Source: Chrysomallon squamiferum (Eukaryota; Mollusca; Gastropoda; Neomphalida; Peltospiridae). Taken from it: 64,000 bases of DNA. A program made the position numbers and the translations under genes. The stretch covers positions 3,575,616 through 3,639,615 of the forward strand of contig CM022666.1 in NCBI GenBank assembly GCA_012295275.1, given 5' to 3'. Shown here one piece after another: positions 48,333-61,152 of the stretch; positions within the stretch are counted from its first letter, which is position 1; the number at the start of each line of letters is the position of its first letter. The notes under the pieces are model-generated. The model had not been told where the DNA came from. It searched no databases and was given only the letters and a program-made list of their open reading frames with translations.

Positions 48333-49558
48333 ACACACATATAAATATACATTTGTACATGTTTACATACTTAGACTATACACAAATATGCACGTACATA
48401 CAAATACATAATTATATAAACTTTTGTGGATATTTAAATATGAGTGCCTGAATGTTTCTGTTTGTGTGTAGATCCTTTTTCTGTGTATCTATCTGTGTGT
48501 TTGTGTATGTATGTGTTTATGGATTTTCTTGTGTGTATCTGTGTTTCTGCGACTTTGTGTTTTTATGTATGTCTGAGTGTGTATGTGTCTGTGTTAACTT
48601 ACCACTTTTCTCAGCTTTTTTGTGTGACTTTCGCTCAGTTTCTACAAAGAATAACCAACTTGAAACTAAATAAATATTTTTCAGCACTATTAATTTCTCC
48701 TTTCATAATTCAAATATTATTTCATTTCTAAAGAATTTAACTTTTTATTATTTTTATAGAGAATTACCTTGTTTCTTAATTTCATATCTACAGAAAACAA
48801 TATTTCTTTCCATTTAATGTATTTATGGAATATAAGTTTTTAGAACTAAATACAGAATTTACCTTTTTCATAATTTCACTTATTACTTTTTCTCCATCTC
48901 TGTAACAGCAATACGTGATATTGTTCCTGGTTCTGGTCGTAGATTTGTCATCACAACAGTTTTCTCCTGGTTTGCACGAGATTTTCACACACAGTTCCTT
49001 GTCAAACAACAAGCTGGTTTCACTGTTCAGAAATTCGTTTAATGTTCCAGATGCAATGAAACTGATGAGTATGAAGTTTAGTACCATAAGAGAAATGGCA
49101 AGGACTGGACGAACTGGTACCATTTTGTGTAACAACTTTTATTTCCTTTAGAAGTAATCTGTAAAACAAAACCCAAAGAAAACAAAAAGTTATTAGTAAT
49201 AAATAATACCAAGATAAATACACACACCCGCACACGTACACAGACACAATATACACACACTTATATAACACATTATTTCAGCAATCCAAAAATATACACT
49301 TGTACATACACAAATATGAAACTTAAAAATTCACATACAATATACACAAGTACATATAGTTCTGTATAATATTCTTTCAAAGAAAAAAGTAAAATAAATA
49401 ATATCAAGATATATTTACATTGATAATATTCCTAGGCGATGTCAAAATAAAAAATATAAAAATAAAAAAAATAGCAAAGGTTTCTCTTTTGAAAATGCGA
49501 GGCCTGATTTATCAATTTTCAGTGAATGCCTTGTAAACCACTGTGTACAAATACTCAC

Positions 49559-49658
49559 CACTGAAATCCAATATGACAGCACAGCGATGTGTAATGAAAC
49601 AGATAATCCTCCTGATGTAAAACTTGCTGTCTGATGTCACAAAATTTGTTTCCAATTG
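49559..49658 (-). other. Conserved exon-like sequence in gene D intron 1, copy 2
   Basis: A 100-nt open stretch encodes QLETNFVTSDSKFYIRRIIC and FITHRCAVILDFS, with donor gtgagtat. The acceptor base triplet reads aac instead of cag, so this copy may no longer be spliced. It pairs with 25484-25583. Confidence 0.45.
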
Positions 49659-50202
49659 TTGGGGAGTGTAAGGAGTAGAGTTTTTCGTACGAAGTTATTT
49701 ATATCACTGGAAAGAGGTAGGATTTTAAAGAAATAATTAAAAATAAATATATTGTTTTTTCTCTTAAAATAAATGTATAGGCAAAACTTTGATTGTAGAT
49801 TGTCAATCAAAGATGTAACTTTACAAGAATGAAGACAATGTAACAAAATGAAAGTAAGTGAAAAACAGTTTGAGTTAGCAAAGCGCGCAATAAATACTCA
49901 ATATCGTGAAGTGCAATAAATATCCAATCAAGACGCAGTATTTTGATCACGTGACTAATGAAGGCGATGATGGCTCGTTTCCAGTATCCTACAGCCAAAC
50001 CATCTTATTTTTCCAAGAAGTTAGAAAACAGTTCGGGCTCGATAGATTTTGATGATTTAATTAAATCACTAAAATGTGTTTTTATTGTGAAAAATTAAAA
50101 AACAAACAACAACACTCGGTGAACTCGGGTAGGGCTTAATAGCGGAAAGTTCTACGTTCAGCGGACAAATTTGACAAACCAGACCGTATCGACCTTACGG
50201 GG

Positions 50203-50700
50203 ATTTTTTTTTTTTTTTTTTTTTTTTATTTTTTTTTCAAATTAAGATAATATCACTTAATATTATACAAATGAAATTAGGGCGTGGAAAAATCCTAAAC
50301 AGCAAAATGAACTGGTACATTAAGGTGCACATTTTCGGTGTCATATCACTTAATATTACAAGTCGGTGTAATATCACTTAATATTATATTATACACATGA
50401 AATTAGGGCGTGCATAAATCCTAAACAGCATAGTGAAATTATAATTTTATATAAATATATATAACCTATGAAATAAGTGAAATTAAAGTTTTATATAAAT
50501 ATATATAATCAATGAAATAACTGAAATTATAATTTTATTTAAATATATATATAATATAACCTATGAAATAACTGAAATTATAATTTTATATAAATATTTA
50601 TAATCAATGAAATAAGTGAAATTATACTTTTATATATAAATATATAACCTATGAAATAAGTGAAATTATACTTTTATATAAATATATATAACCTATGAAA
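50203..50700. repeat. T-tract and tandem AT-rich ~50-bp repeats in gene D intron 1
   Basis: A T-tract at 50203-50237 is followed by seven or so copies of a unit like ctatgaaataagtgaaatta plus a ttttatataaatatata half. A shorter series is in gene A at 18860-19030. Confidence 0.75.
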
Positions 50701-50720
50701 TAAGTGAAACATTTACTTAC

Positions 50721-50860
50721 CTAAATTAGGCTGACTCTGTGTTCACAATGGAGTGAAGCAAGTCTACGCTCTATGACAGGCTTCGTTGATTTTTATACCA
50801 GCGACTTTGAAAAGATCTTATCACATTCTCGACATACTCACGTGATCATTTTTGATTGGC
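50721..50860 (-). promoter_or_regulatory. Promoter and 5' untranslated exon of TNF gene D
   Basis: On the minus strand a CCAAT box (50855-50859) is followed by an E-box-like CACGTG (50839-50844) and a perfect TATAAAAA (50790-50797). A leader then ends tttag|gtaagt at 50721. It would splice to the acceptor before 49158. The leader is nearly identical to that of gene A (cctgtcatagagcgtagact), showing conservation beyond the coding sequence. Confidence 0.65.
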
Positions 50861-50951
50861 TAAGAGGAAATGTCGTCTGCCTTATTTAAATTTATTGCTT
50901 AATGTTTTTTCTTCTGTGGGTATTTAATTTTTCGCTATAGATTTCCTATAG

Positions 50952-51345
50952 TCATTCAATATACAATGAATAAAATGAGCATAGTTGGTTATTGTTATAA
51001 TAGTAGTAGTAATAGTGGTAGTTGTTGTTGTAGTTGTGGTAATAATAGTAGCTGTTGTTGTTGCGGTTGCTTTTGTCGTTATTCTTAAATAAAGAGTACA
51101 GCGTAACTTCTATTCCTGTGTCAACTAAGCCATACACAACAAAAGGAAAACATGTAGTCTGTGTATCACACAGTGGAAAGTTCCAGCCCGGATTTGTCAT
51201 CTTACAAGTAATCGGAATAAATAAGTGTAGTCATCCATCTATTATTACAGAGCCAGGAATATAAAATGTCTCAGAAATATCTTCCAGTGACAGAAGAATC
51301 TTCTGTTTGTAAATGTCACTTGTATCATGACTGTTGATTCGGTCT
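50952..51345 (-). pseudogene. F3: unidentified coding-like exon, copy 2
   Basis: From an acceptor-like tcaacag near 51332 the minus strand reads HDTSDIYKQKILLSLEDISE then TFYIPGSVIIDG. An in-frame TGA interrupts, and it continues LHLFIPITCKMTNPGWNFPL and CDTQTTCFPFVVYGLVDTGI before running into a microsatellite. The alternation of hydrophobic and polar residues and the four cysteines look like a secreted beta-rich domain. I do not recognise the family. Further copies are at 51775-51925 and 19480-19571. Confidence 0.45.
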
Positions 51346-51363
51346 GCTTAATAAATAAATAAG

Positions 51364-51406
<43 letters not shown>

Positions 51407-51720
51407 ATGAGCGAAATAAAGTAAAATTAAATAAAAACAAAAATAAATGAAAATAATTATTTGAAATAAAACAAATAAGAATAAAAAATTGTAAAAAGTA
51501 AATTAAAATAAATAAATAAAATAAAAATAACAAATGATAAAAGTAAAGTAAAATAAATAAATACAGAAAGATATATTAATATAAATTAATAAATTAAAAC
51601 AATAAAATTAATTAAATCAAATTATAGTAAGATAAAATAAAATAAATAAAGATAGAGTAAAATAAAAATAAAAATAAACAAACAAACAAACCATAAATAA
51701 ATAAATAAATAATTAAAAAA
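51345..51720. repeat. (AAAT)n-rich tract
   Basis: AAAT and AAAATA repeats with interruptions separate two F3 copies. Confidence 0.9.
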
Positions 51721-51749
51721 AAAAAAAAAGAAAAGAAAAGGGAAACGAT

Positions 51750-51925
51750 ATAGTCTGTGTGTCATATGGTGGACATTTATACATAATCGGGATAAATAAC
51801 TGAAGTTATCCATTTATTACTACAGGGCCAGGAATATGAAAAGTCTCAGAAATATCTGCCTGTGACAGAAGAATCTTCCGCTTGTAAACGTTACTTGTAT
51901 CATGACTGTTGATTCAGTGGCTGGA
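51750..51925 (-). pseudogene. F3 relic, copy 3
   Basis: It matches 51175-51345: HDTSNVYKRKILLSQADISE, TFHIPGPVVING, then TAA at the same codon where copy 2 has TGA, then LQLFIPIMYKCPPYDTQT. The downstream half is shortened. Confidence 0.45.
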
Positions 51926-51929
51926 GAAA

Positions 51930-52204
51930 AAGTCACAATTTTTATATAACAAAATGTATTAATTTATAGAGTATTGAATGTGGCATCAGAGTCTACATGG
52001 AGTAATTGTTAAGCTTACTGATTAGGTCAATTAGGTTAGATTAAAGAAAGAGGTTTCATACTGTGCAGGGGTGGTCACTTGTTACACTTATTAATTAGGC
52101 AGGATTAAAGAAAGAGTCTTCATAGTGTGCAGGGGTGATGCTTGGGTCCAGCTTACTGATTAGGATAGATTTAAACTAAGAGCTTCCTATTGTAAATGAT
52201 TTAT
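51930..52204. repeat. Three short repeats of a gatta/aaagaaagag unit
   Basis: About 65-base units (gcttactgattaggtcaatt, then aaagaaagaggtttcatact, then tgcaggggtggtcacttg) are repeated two to three times with divergence at 52010-52190. No gene. Confidence 0.6.
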
Positions 52205-52388
52205 AAAATGTTCCATGTTAAAATATGTTTCACTGTATATTCTCCAGCTTGCTCTAGTATCAGAAGTATGTTTAATATGGAAGTTATGCATAGCAATAAG
52301 GGTGGTATCAAAATCTGTTATGAAGGGTTCGTGTATGCTGCCGCAGAATTTCTTCGTGATATCGAGTGGAACATCAGACTAAACCATT
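52205..52388 (+). pseudogene. FLYWCH-like zinc-finger fragment, copy 2
   Basis: It starts at an ATG (MFHVKICFTVYSPACSSIRS) and continues NKGGIKICYEGFVYAAAEFL, IEWNIRLNH and TAA. It is about 90 percent similar to 3575-3757 by eye and stays open, though it lacks the later zinc ligands. Confidence 0.35.
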
Positions 52389-52837
52389 AACATTAAAATC
52401 AAAGAACATTAACAAAATACTCTGACAAAATGTGTTTAATCTATCTTTCATTGCTAATATATTTCATAATTAAAAATTGTGACTTTTTTTCCTGTGTCTT
52501 CTTTTCGGGATTAATTATCACCTCGGAGTGTAGGTGTAACCGGCTCTGGTTTCAAGGAATGATCTGGCAACACACGTCAAACTGCAAGGTCGTGAACACG
52601 TTGAGTGCCCTTTTCATAAACAAAGAACCCAGACATTTTTATTTTATTTATTTTATTTATATTTTTTATTTTTTTTTGGTTAGGGAAGAACTGTGGAACA
52701 ATTCGAGTTGAACTGTGTAACTAGCTATGTAGATGTTTGCTCTTCTGTATTAACCCGTATGTGATTGTTGTGACCGATTACAATTATTTTATCCATCTAT
52801 ATTATTCTTTACTGCTATGTTGAATACATTTCACAGA

Positions 52838-53062
52838 CAGCGAGGTCATTGTAGGTCGAGTGAACACGTGGACCGTGCATTTCGAACAAACTACGTCGCC
52901 TAGAAGTCAGTTGTTTACAGTGAATAAAGCAGATAGTGAAATAAGATATCAGTCACATGTTTCGTGTACATTTTTTATGTACAGTTTTCAGCGACGTCAT
53001 TGTAGGCCGGACTCAGAGTGAACACGTGGGCCGTGCATTTTGAATCAGCTGTATCGCTTAGA
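52838..53062. repeat. Two copies of a ~75-bp sequence containing gtgaacacgtg
   Basis: The stretch cattgtaggtcgagtgaaca through gaccgtgcatttcgaa at 52847-52890 is repeated at 53000-53045. A related piece is near 7160-7210. No gene. Confidence 0.6.
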
Positions 53063-53349
53063 TAAACAGCTTTTTATAAACACTACTCGGGTAGTTCTAC
53101 TTTTAAGTATGTGATATGAACATGGTTATATAACAGCAACATTTAACATACTGTCTATAAACTATACAAATTTTGGTTTATAAAATAAAAATTAAATCAT
53201 GTCACTGACTGGTGTATAAGTGAAAAGTGAGTTGAAAAAATATTCTGATTAATTTTACTTGATATTTAAAAAAAAAAAAGAAGACAATGATAAATGCAGA
53301 ACAAGACATTTGTACTACATTTAAAGTAACTATCCAAGTAATAAAAATT

Positions 53350-55425
<2,076 letters not shown>

Positions 55426-55649
55426 TGACGATGATGATAGTGATAATAAAACTTTATAATTATCATAAGATTTGTGATTCTGAAAAGCATGTAAAAAGAA
55501 AAAAGTATTTTTCTGAAGAAACAAAAAAAGATGCTTGAAACAGATTGTTTATTAACCAAATTGTACGTGAAATCGCAATGGTAACATATATATAAACATT
55601 CATTACTCTGACAATTTCAATGCATATACATTACGCATTCACTGTACAA

Positions 55650-56075
55650 AGAAAAGTCATTATGCAGGGAGTATTCATTATCACTTAACATTAATTATAT
55701 TTACAACGTCCACAGATGTACATGTTTAGAACATCAACTGTATAAAACATCTTTGTACATAGAACATCTACAGCAGAAAATATATTGTGTACAGAACATC
55801 TACCATACAAGAACATTCACTGTACACTGAACATTCACTGTACTTGATCATACAATGTACAGTGTATACAGAACATCTGTACAAGATCATTTTTTAACAT
55901 AGCACATAGACTGTAGTATATCCACTGCAGAACAACGCCTATTTTACATAGAATATCAACTGTACACAGAACTTCCATTGTACATAGAATATCTATTGTA
56001 CAAGAATATCCAGTGTACACAGAACTTCCATTGTACATAGAATATCTATTGTACAAGAATATCCATTGTATAATT
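55650..56075. repeat. TGTACA minisatellite, block U8
   Basis: Degenerate gaacatcyactgtaca repeats as in the other blocks. The minus-strand 152-codon frame across 55835-56293 is repeat-derived. Confidence 0.75.
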
Positions 56076-56131
56076 GAGTAAAACCTAAAATAATAGTAAA
56101 TAAAACCTGAAGCAGAGTTCATCTTTTGTGA

Positions 56132-56281
56132 ATGATGAGGACTGTCAAAATTATCAACGATGAGGTTGACATTGAATTTTTGAATGATGATGTTGATAGT
56201 AAAATTCTGAATAATCATGTTGACAGTAAAATTCTGAATGATGATGCTGACAGTGAAAATCTGAATGATGATATAGGATGA
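56132..56281 (+). other. Small acidic-repeat open frame, copy 6 (49 codons)
   Basis: It starts MMRTVKIINDEVDIEFLNDD; the DYFVNKIL head is deleted in frame. Repeats NHVDSKILN and DDADSENLN follow, ending NDDIG and TGA. Confidence 0.35.
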
Positions 56282-56467
56282 TGGCCATGACAACCTTTGT
56301 TCTTACTTACGAGACTGTAATATTTTTAGGTTTTAAATTAATTTCTTTTCATGAATCTTTCATTGTCTGATCCTCGCTGGTTTCAAAAATTATTCTTAGC
56401 CTGTCAAAACCAGATCTGTTAAAAGATGAATAAGTTTAGTTCATATATATATATTTGAAAGAAATAA

Positions 56468-56501
56468 TATCTATCTATCTACCTATCTATCTATCTATCT
56501 A

Positions 56502-56542
<41 letters not shown>
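56468..56542. repeat. (CTAT)n and (AT)n microsatellites
   Basis: CTAT repeats pass directly into AT repeats on the downstream side of F2-6. Confidence 0.95.
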
Positions 56543-56546
<4 letters not shown>

Positions 56547-57839
56547 CATTCATTAATAATTAATAAGGATAAATAATTAAATAATAACAACTATAAATTA
56601 AATAAAACTGTATACAAAAAATAGTCATTAATTAATTTAATAAATCAATAGTTTAACTAATAATGATAACAATAAAAGTACTATAATGATCACATACTAA
56701 CAAATAAAATATTCTTTACAACTGAAATTAAAAGAATATTAATATTCAAGAGACCATCTTAGACAGAAATAGTTTACCTTCTTATGTAGATCCAGTAAAT
56801 TAAGTAAATTATAAAAACAGTTAATTAAAATTTAAACAAATATAAGAAAACATATTACTTCTCTGAGTGTTTTTAAGAATACTGAACACACTCAGTTATG
56901 TACAAGTATAATCTGAGTTCTCACATAAACACAACTAAGACAAATGCACTTACAGTTTTAAAATTATATTTGATAAAACTCTCTGTCATGACTTATTAAA
57001 TTATTTCATTTTCTATCTATCCTCGGATACATAAATTACATGGTAAATACTCTACTCTATTAATCTTTAATAATGTATCCCTACCTGGATATATAAATTA
57101 CATGGTATGTACTGTACTGGAATAATACTGTATCCTGGATGTTCAAATTACGTAATTCTGTAACGTTTGTTTCATTTCCAGATACATATGGAATACAAAA
57201 ATAAAATACAAAAATCAACTAAAAAAGAAGTATTTAAAAAAAAAAACACCAGAACTCACAGATCAAACTTACCATATAGTGATGGAGACCCAGTCTTTTG
57301 AAACAATGCTTGGCTAGTACAAGGTCTGAAACCTCTACACAGCCATAAACACGGAGTCACACAACTACAGTGAAAACAGCATTTGGTATAAAAAATGTTT
57401 AGACTACCTTGATGAAAACTAATGATACAACAACAATGATACAATAACAATAGTTATAAATAACAACAACAATAACAATAATACTACTACTAATAATGAT
57501 ACTACATTAACAACAATAGCAACAACAAGCATTTCTTGAGATAAAGACCTTGAGTATGAAAGAGTTGTCTTCCTTATCATTCTCTGATATATATATATAT
57601 ATATACGGAGACAGGTACACTTAACACTCACCTGAATACAGAATTTCTTTACACCTAGTCGAAGAGTTTTAGGTTTTTCAGTTTTCTCTCTAAATACGTC
57701 ATCGTCACCTTCATCATCAGCTGTCAAGATAATTCATGGTTTGTATTACAGAAATACTGGGTGACTAATAGTGTATGTAAATAAACAACAACAACAATGA
57801 CAACAGCTATAATACAACTACTGCTACTACTACTACAAC

Positions 57840-58112
57840 TACTACTAATACAAATAATAATTAATAATTAATAATAATAATAACAATAATAATAATAATA
57901 ATAATAATAATAATTAAAAATAATGATAATAATAATAATAATAGCAGTATTGGTAGTGGTAGTAGCAGTAGTTGGTGTTGTTGCAATAATAGTGGTAGTA
58001 TCTGTAATAATAATAATTAGAAAATTTATAGAAATAGTAGAAGTAATAGTAATAATAATAGTGGTGATAGTCATAATAACAACAACAGTAGTAGTAATGT
58101 AGCAGTGGAAAG
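57840..58112. repeat. AAT/AGT microsatellites beside the 27-bp minisatellite
   Basis: Mixed aat, agt and act runs. The Thr- and Tyr-rich frames are artefacts. Confidence 0.9.
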
Positions 58113-58850
58113 AGTAGTAACAGTATTAGTACTAGTTTTAGTAGTAACAGTATTAGTACTAGTATTAGTAGTAACATTATTAGTATTAGTACTAGTTGTA
58201 GTAGTAACAGTATTAGTACTAGTTTTAGTAGTAACAGTATTAGTACTAGTTGTAGTAGTAACAGTATTAGTACTAGTTGTAGTAGTAACAGTATTAGTAC
58301 TAGTTGTAGTAGTAACAGTATTAGTACTAGTTTTAGTAGTAACAGTATTAGTACCAGTTTTAGTAGTAACAGTATTAGTACCAGTTTTAGTAGTAACAGT
58401 ATTAGTACCAGTTTTAGTAGTAACAGTATTAGTACCAGTTGTAGTAGTAACAGTATTAGTACCAGTTTTAGTAGTAACAGTATTAGTACTAGTTTTAGTA
58501 GTAACAGTATTAGTACTAGTTGTAGTAGTAACAGTATTAGTACTAGTTGTAGTAGTAACAGTATTAGTACTAGTTTTAGTAGTAACAGTATTAGTACTAG
58601 TTTTAGTAGTAACAGTATTAGTACTAGTCTTAGTAGTAACAGTATTAGTACTAGTTTTAGTAGTAACAGTATTAGTACTAGTTGTAGTAGTAACAGTATT
58701 AGTACTAGTTGTAGTAGTAACAGTATTAGTACTAGTTTTAGTAGTAACAGTATTAGTACTAGTTTTAGTAGTAACAGTATTAGTACTAGTCTTAGTAGTA
58801 ACAGTATTAGTACTAGTTTTAGTAGTAACAGTATTAGTACTAGTCTTAGT
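58113..58850. repeat. 27-bp minisatellite, about 27 copies, open on both strands
   Basis: The unit is agtagtaacagtattagtac plus tagtttt. Variation is almost confined to two sites: ttt, ttg or tct in the last part, and actagt or accagt. Variants cluster in blocks. Because 27 is divisible by three, both strands stay open for about 265 codons (TKTSTNTVT or VVTVLVLVL repeats). There is no splice, signal or start context, so I treat it as non-coding DNA in an F2 intron. Confidence 0.9.
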
Positions 58851-58996
58851 AATAATGAGAACGATCATTTTACGTATTAAAATAACTGATATTAAAGTTA
58901 TTTAACAATATAACAAATAAAACCTAATTAATTTTATTTTAATGTTAACCTGTTATTATTAGTAGTACTTTGTAAAAATTGCTGTTGTTCTTGTTA

Positions 58997-59042
<46 letters not shown>

Positions 59043-59060
59043 GATTATTATTATTATTAT
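58997..59060. repeat. (ATT)n microsatellite
   Basis: ATT run with one GATT interruption, in the same place as 14089-14127 of F2-2. Confidence 0.9.
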
Positions 59061-59459
59061 CAAAAAATTAATTTACATATCTTTGACCTACTAATCATAC
59101 ATAATAAATGTGTTACAGCTTCTGTAAACATTTAAATACCTTTAATTAATTACTAATAATAATATGCACTGAAGTATCCATAAACAAATAACTAATTACC
59201 TGTTTCCTTATAATCCACATACTCAGGTACCCGTACAGGAGAAGTTTAGCGAACGAGATTGTCTTGGCCATCCGATGAGCAAACAACAAAATATCAACCA
59301 CAAACATCAAACCGAATATCACACAGAACGCTGTCACTGAATTTCCCTTCACTCTGCTTTGACGTTTTCGCTGTTTCGCAGCATGGATTATCTCCCCTTG
59401 ATTTGACTTGAAGAGAGGTGAGAACAAGTGATTGTGAAAGACAATATTTAGTTTTCAAA

Positions 59460-60767
59460 AGTTTTGTTATGACACAACTAAATTCCTGATATAACAAATA
59501 GATTAGAGAAACAAATCTCTGTACACATACGAACATAATATTTCAGAGAATTAGATGTATTTGTGAATATAAAACAATTGATATCAAAAAAAAATTGTTT
59601 TATGTCTGTGTGCAAAACATTGATGAAGGTGTTCCAATAGTGATCCCAACCCCCACCGATTCATTTCATGATATGACGTGAAGAAAAGATCAGGCTTTAA
59701 ATGTTGTTTTTGTCTTGTTTTTATTCAAAAATTATTCTTAGCCTGACAAAACAGATGTGTTAAAGGTTGAAAATAAAATAAAGAAAAAACAAAAAAAAAG
59801 GAAAAGAAATTATTTGATGGAATAAATTTATATATATATATACATACATACATACATACACATGCATAGATATAATTATAAAATAAATACATCAACATAA
59901 ATATATGAACATTGTTTATACAACACAAAACTAACAAAAATTAATTAAATCGACGTAAATCTTTATTAGAAAAATACAAATATAATTATAAACTCATATT
60001 TGATTATTAGTATTATATCTGGTCCAATAATAAATTATGTTACCTCAGAGATAAAAGTTATTTATTGAAAGCTGATGCAAAACACTAAAAAAAAGCGACA
60101 ATAAATTATTTTATAAATAAAATAAACTGACAAAACAAAATCTATTGGGTTGCGGTTCATAACCGATTCAAATTTATTGCAGAGGAATCGAAAAACTTGT
60201 TGACCGTTGAAAAGACGTGATAAATAACAACGGAGAATATATTATTGATTAAAAAACATCTTGTTATCAATTAAGCTTGAAGTAACTCTTCTATGTAATG
60301 ATTAAATTTAATTTAACCACAATGACTTATTCCTCAACTCAATATTTATTGTTATAAAAATAAATAAATAATCTTAAGAATCACACACACACACACACAC
60401 ACACACAGTCACACACATCTTAAACATATAGTGTTATGATTGCATTCGTTGTATTGCAAATGCCGTTCTTAACCTAGTTATTGCGTTGTTAGGAAACCGA
60501 CTAGTATTTCATTTTCTTTTTTGAAAGTAAAGATATTTATTTATAGCAATAATAATGCATTAATAAGAATAAAAACAGTATGTAATTAATATTGTGAAAC
60601 TGAATTTATAATAGTATTAACAGTCTATTGTAATACTGAAATTTTGCATTGATAATAATAATAGCACACTATTAGCAATACTGTAATATTTCATTAGTAT
60701 TAATACATTTTTATTCAAAATACTGGCAAGAATTCAATTAGAGTATCAAAAATGTTTTAAATAATAA

Positions 60768-60805
<38 letters not shown>

Positions 60806-61150
60806 AACATGATAATAAGTAAAGTAATAAAGAAATAGTAATAACAAAACTAATTTACAATAATTCAAAACAATAGTATCACAGCCATTTTCTTTTGTTT
60901 TATAATTCCACTGAGGACTATAAAGGCTGATCCAATTACAAACAACTGACCACAATAATAACAATAATAATAATAAGAATAATAATCATAATAATCAAAA
61001 TGCCCCCACACAAGATTTATAAAGGAAGATGACAAAATACCTTATATAAACGTTTCATGATAAAGTTGTAATAAAATATTAGTACTGTCTTTCTATGACA
61101 GCTCAAACAAATTATACATTAACAGTTATAATTGATGCCTCTCGAAACGA
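59460..61150. other. Intergenic DNA between F2-6 and TNF gene E, duplicated at 14560-16270
   Basis: Block-by-block similarity to the F2-2/A interval, with an AC run near 60382, a TG run at 60768-60802 and AAT runs near 60955. No exon is seen. Confidence 0.65.
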
Positions 61151-61152
61151 TT

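Larger units (their letters stand above)
47174..49123 (-). pseudogene. TNF-superfamily ligand gene D (265 codons if restored; linker frameshift)
   Basis: Exons: 48863-49123, 48603-48641, 48044-48151, 47174-47565. The TM exon (MVPVRPVLAIS, six cysteines), stalk (EQKLKQVREVAYKLNN) and THD (one extra Arg codon in VRRRHQE) are open with good splice sites. The linker exon is 39 nt instead of 37 because a run of four T (plus strand) has become six. This shifts the frame and brings a stop in the stalk exon; skipping the exon does not restore it. The promoter at 50721-50860 is the best in the cluster, so the lesion may be recent, allelic or a homopolymer sequencing error. Otherwise it is closest to gene A in arrangement. 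Confidence 0.7.
56765..59450 (-). pseudogene. F2-6: disrupted multi-pass membrane protein gene
   Basis: Exon a (59200 to about 59450) is intact (SNQGEIIHAAKQRKRQ, then the AFCVIFGLMFVVDILLFAHR helix, donor gtaatt). Exon b (57632-57720) is open with acceptor gacag and donor gtgagt but is 12 nt shorter than in F2-2. Exon c (57273-57407) has TAA and TGA stops and its acceptor cag has become aag. Exon d is absent and exon e is reduced to the scar at 56780-56815, the same junction as at 9536-9600. A 27-bp minisatellite occupies the a-b interval. TNF gene E follows upstream on the same strand. Confidence 0.65.

Noticed and set aside
58113-58850. A CRISPR-like or centromeric array
   Set aside because: Units are contiguous with no unique spacers, and the host is an animal.
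58105-58905. Two long overlapping open frames of about 265 codons on opposite strands
   Set aside because: Both are products of a 27-bp minisatellite; the repeat length divisible by three explains the openness and no gene signals are present.
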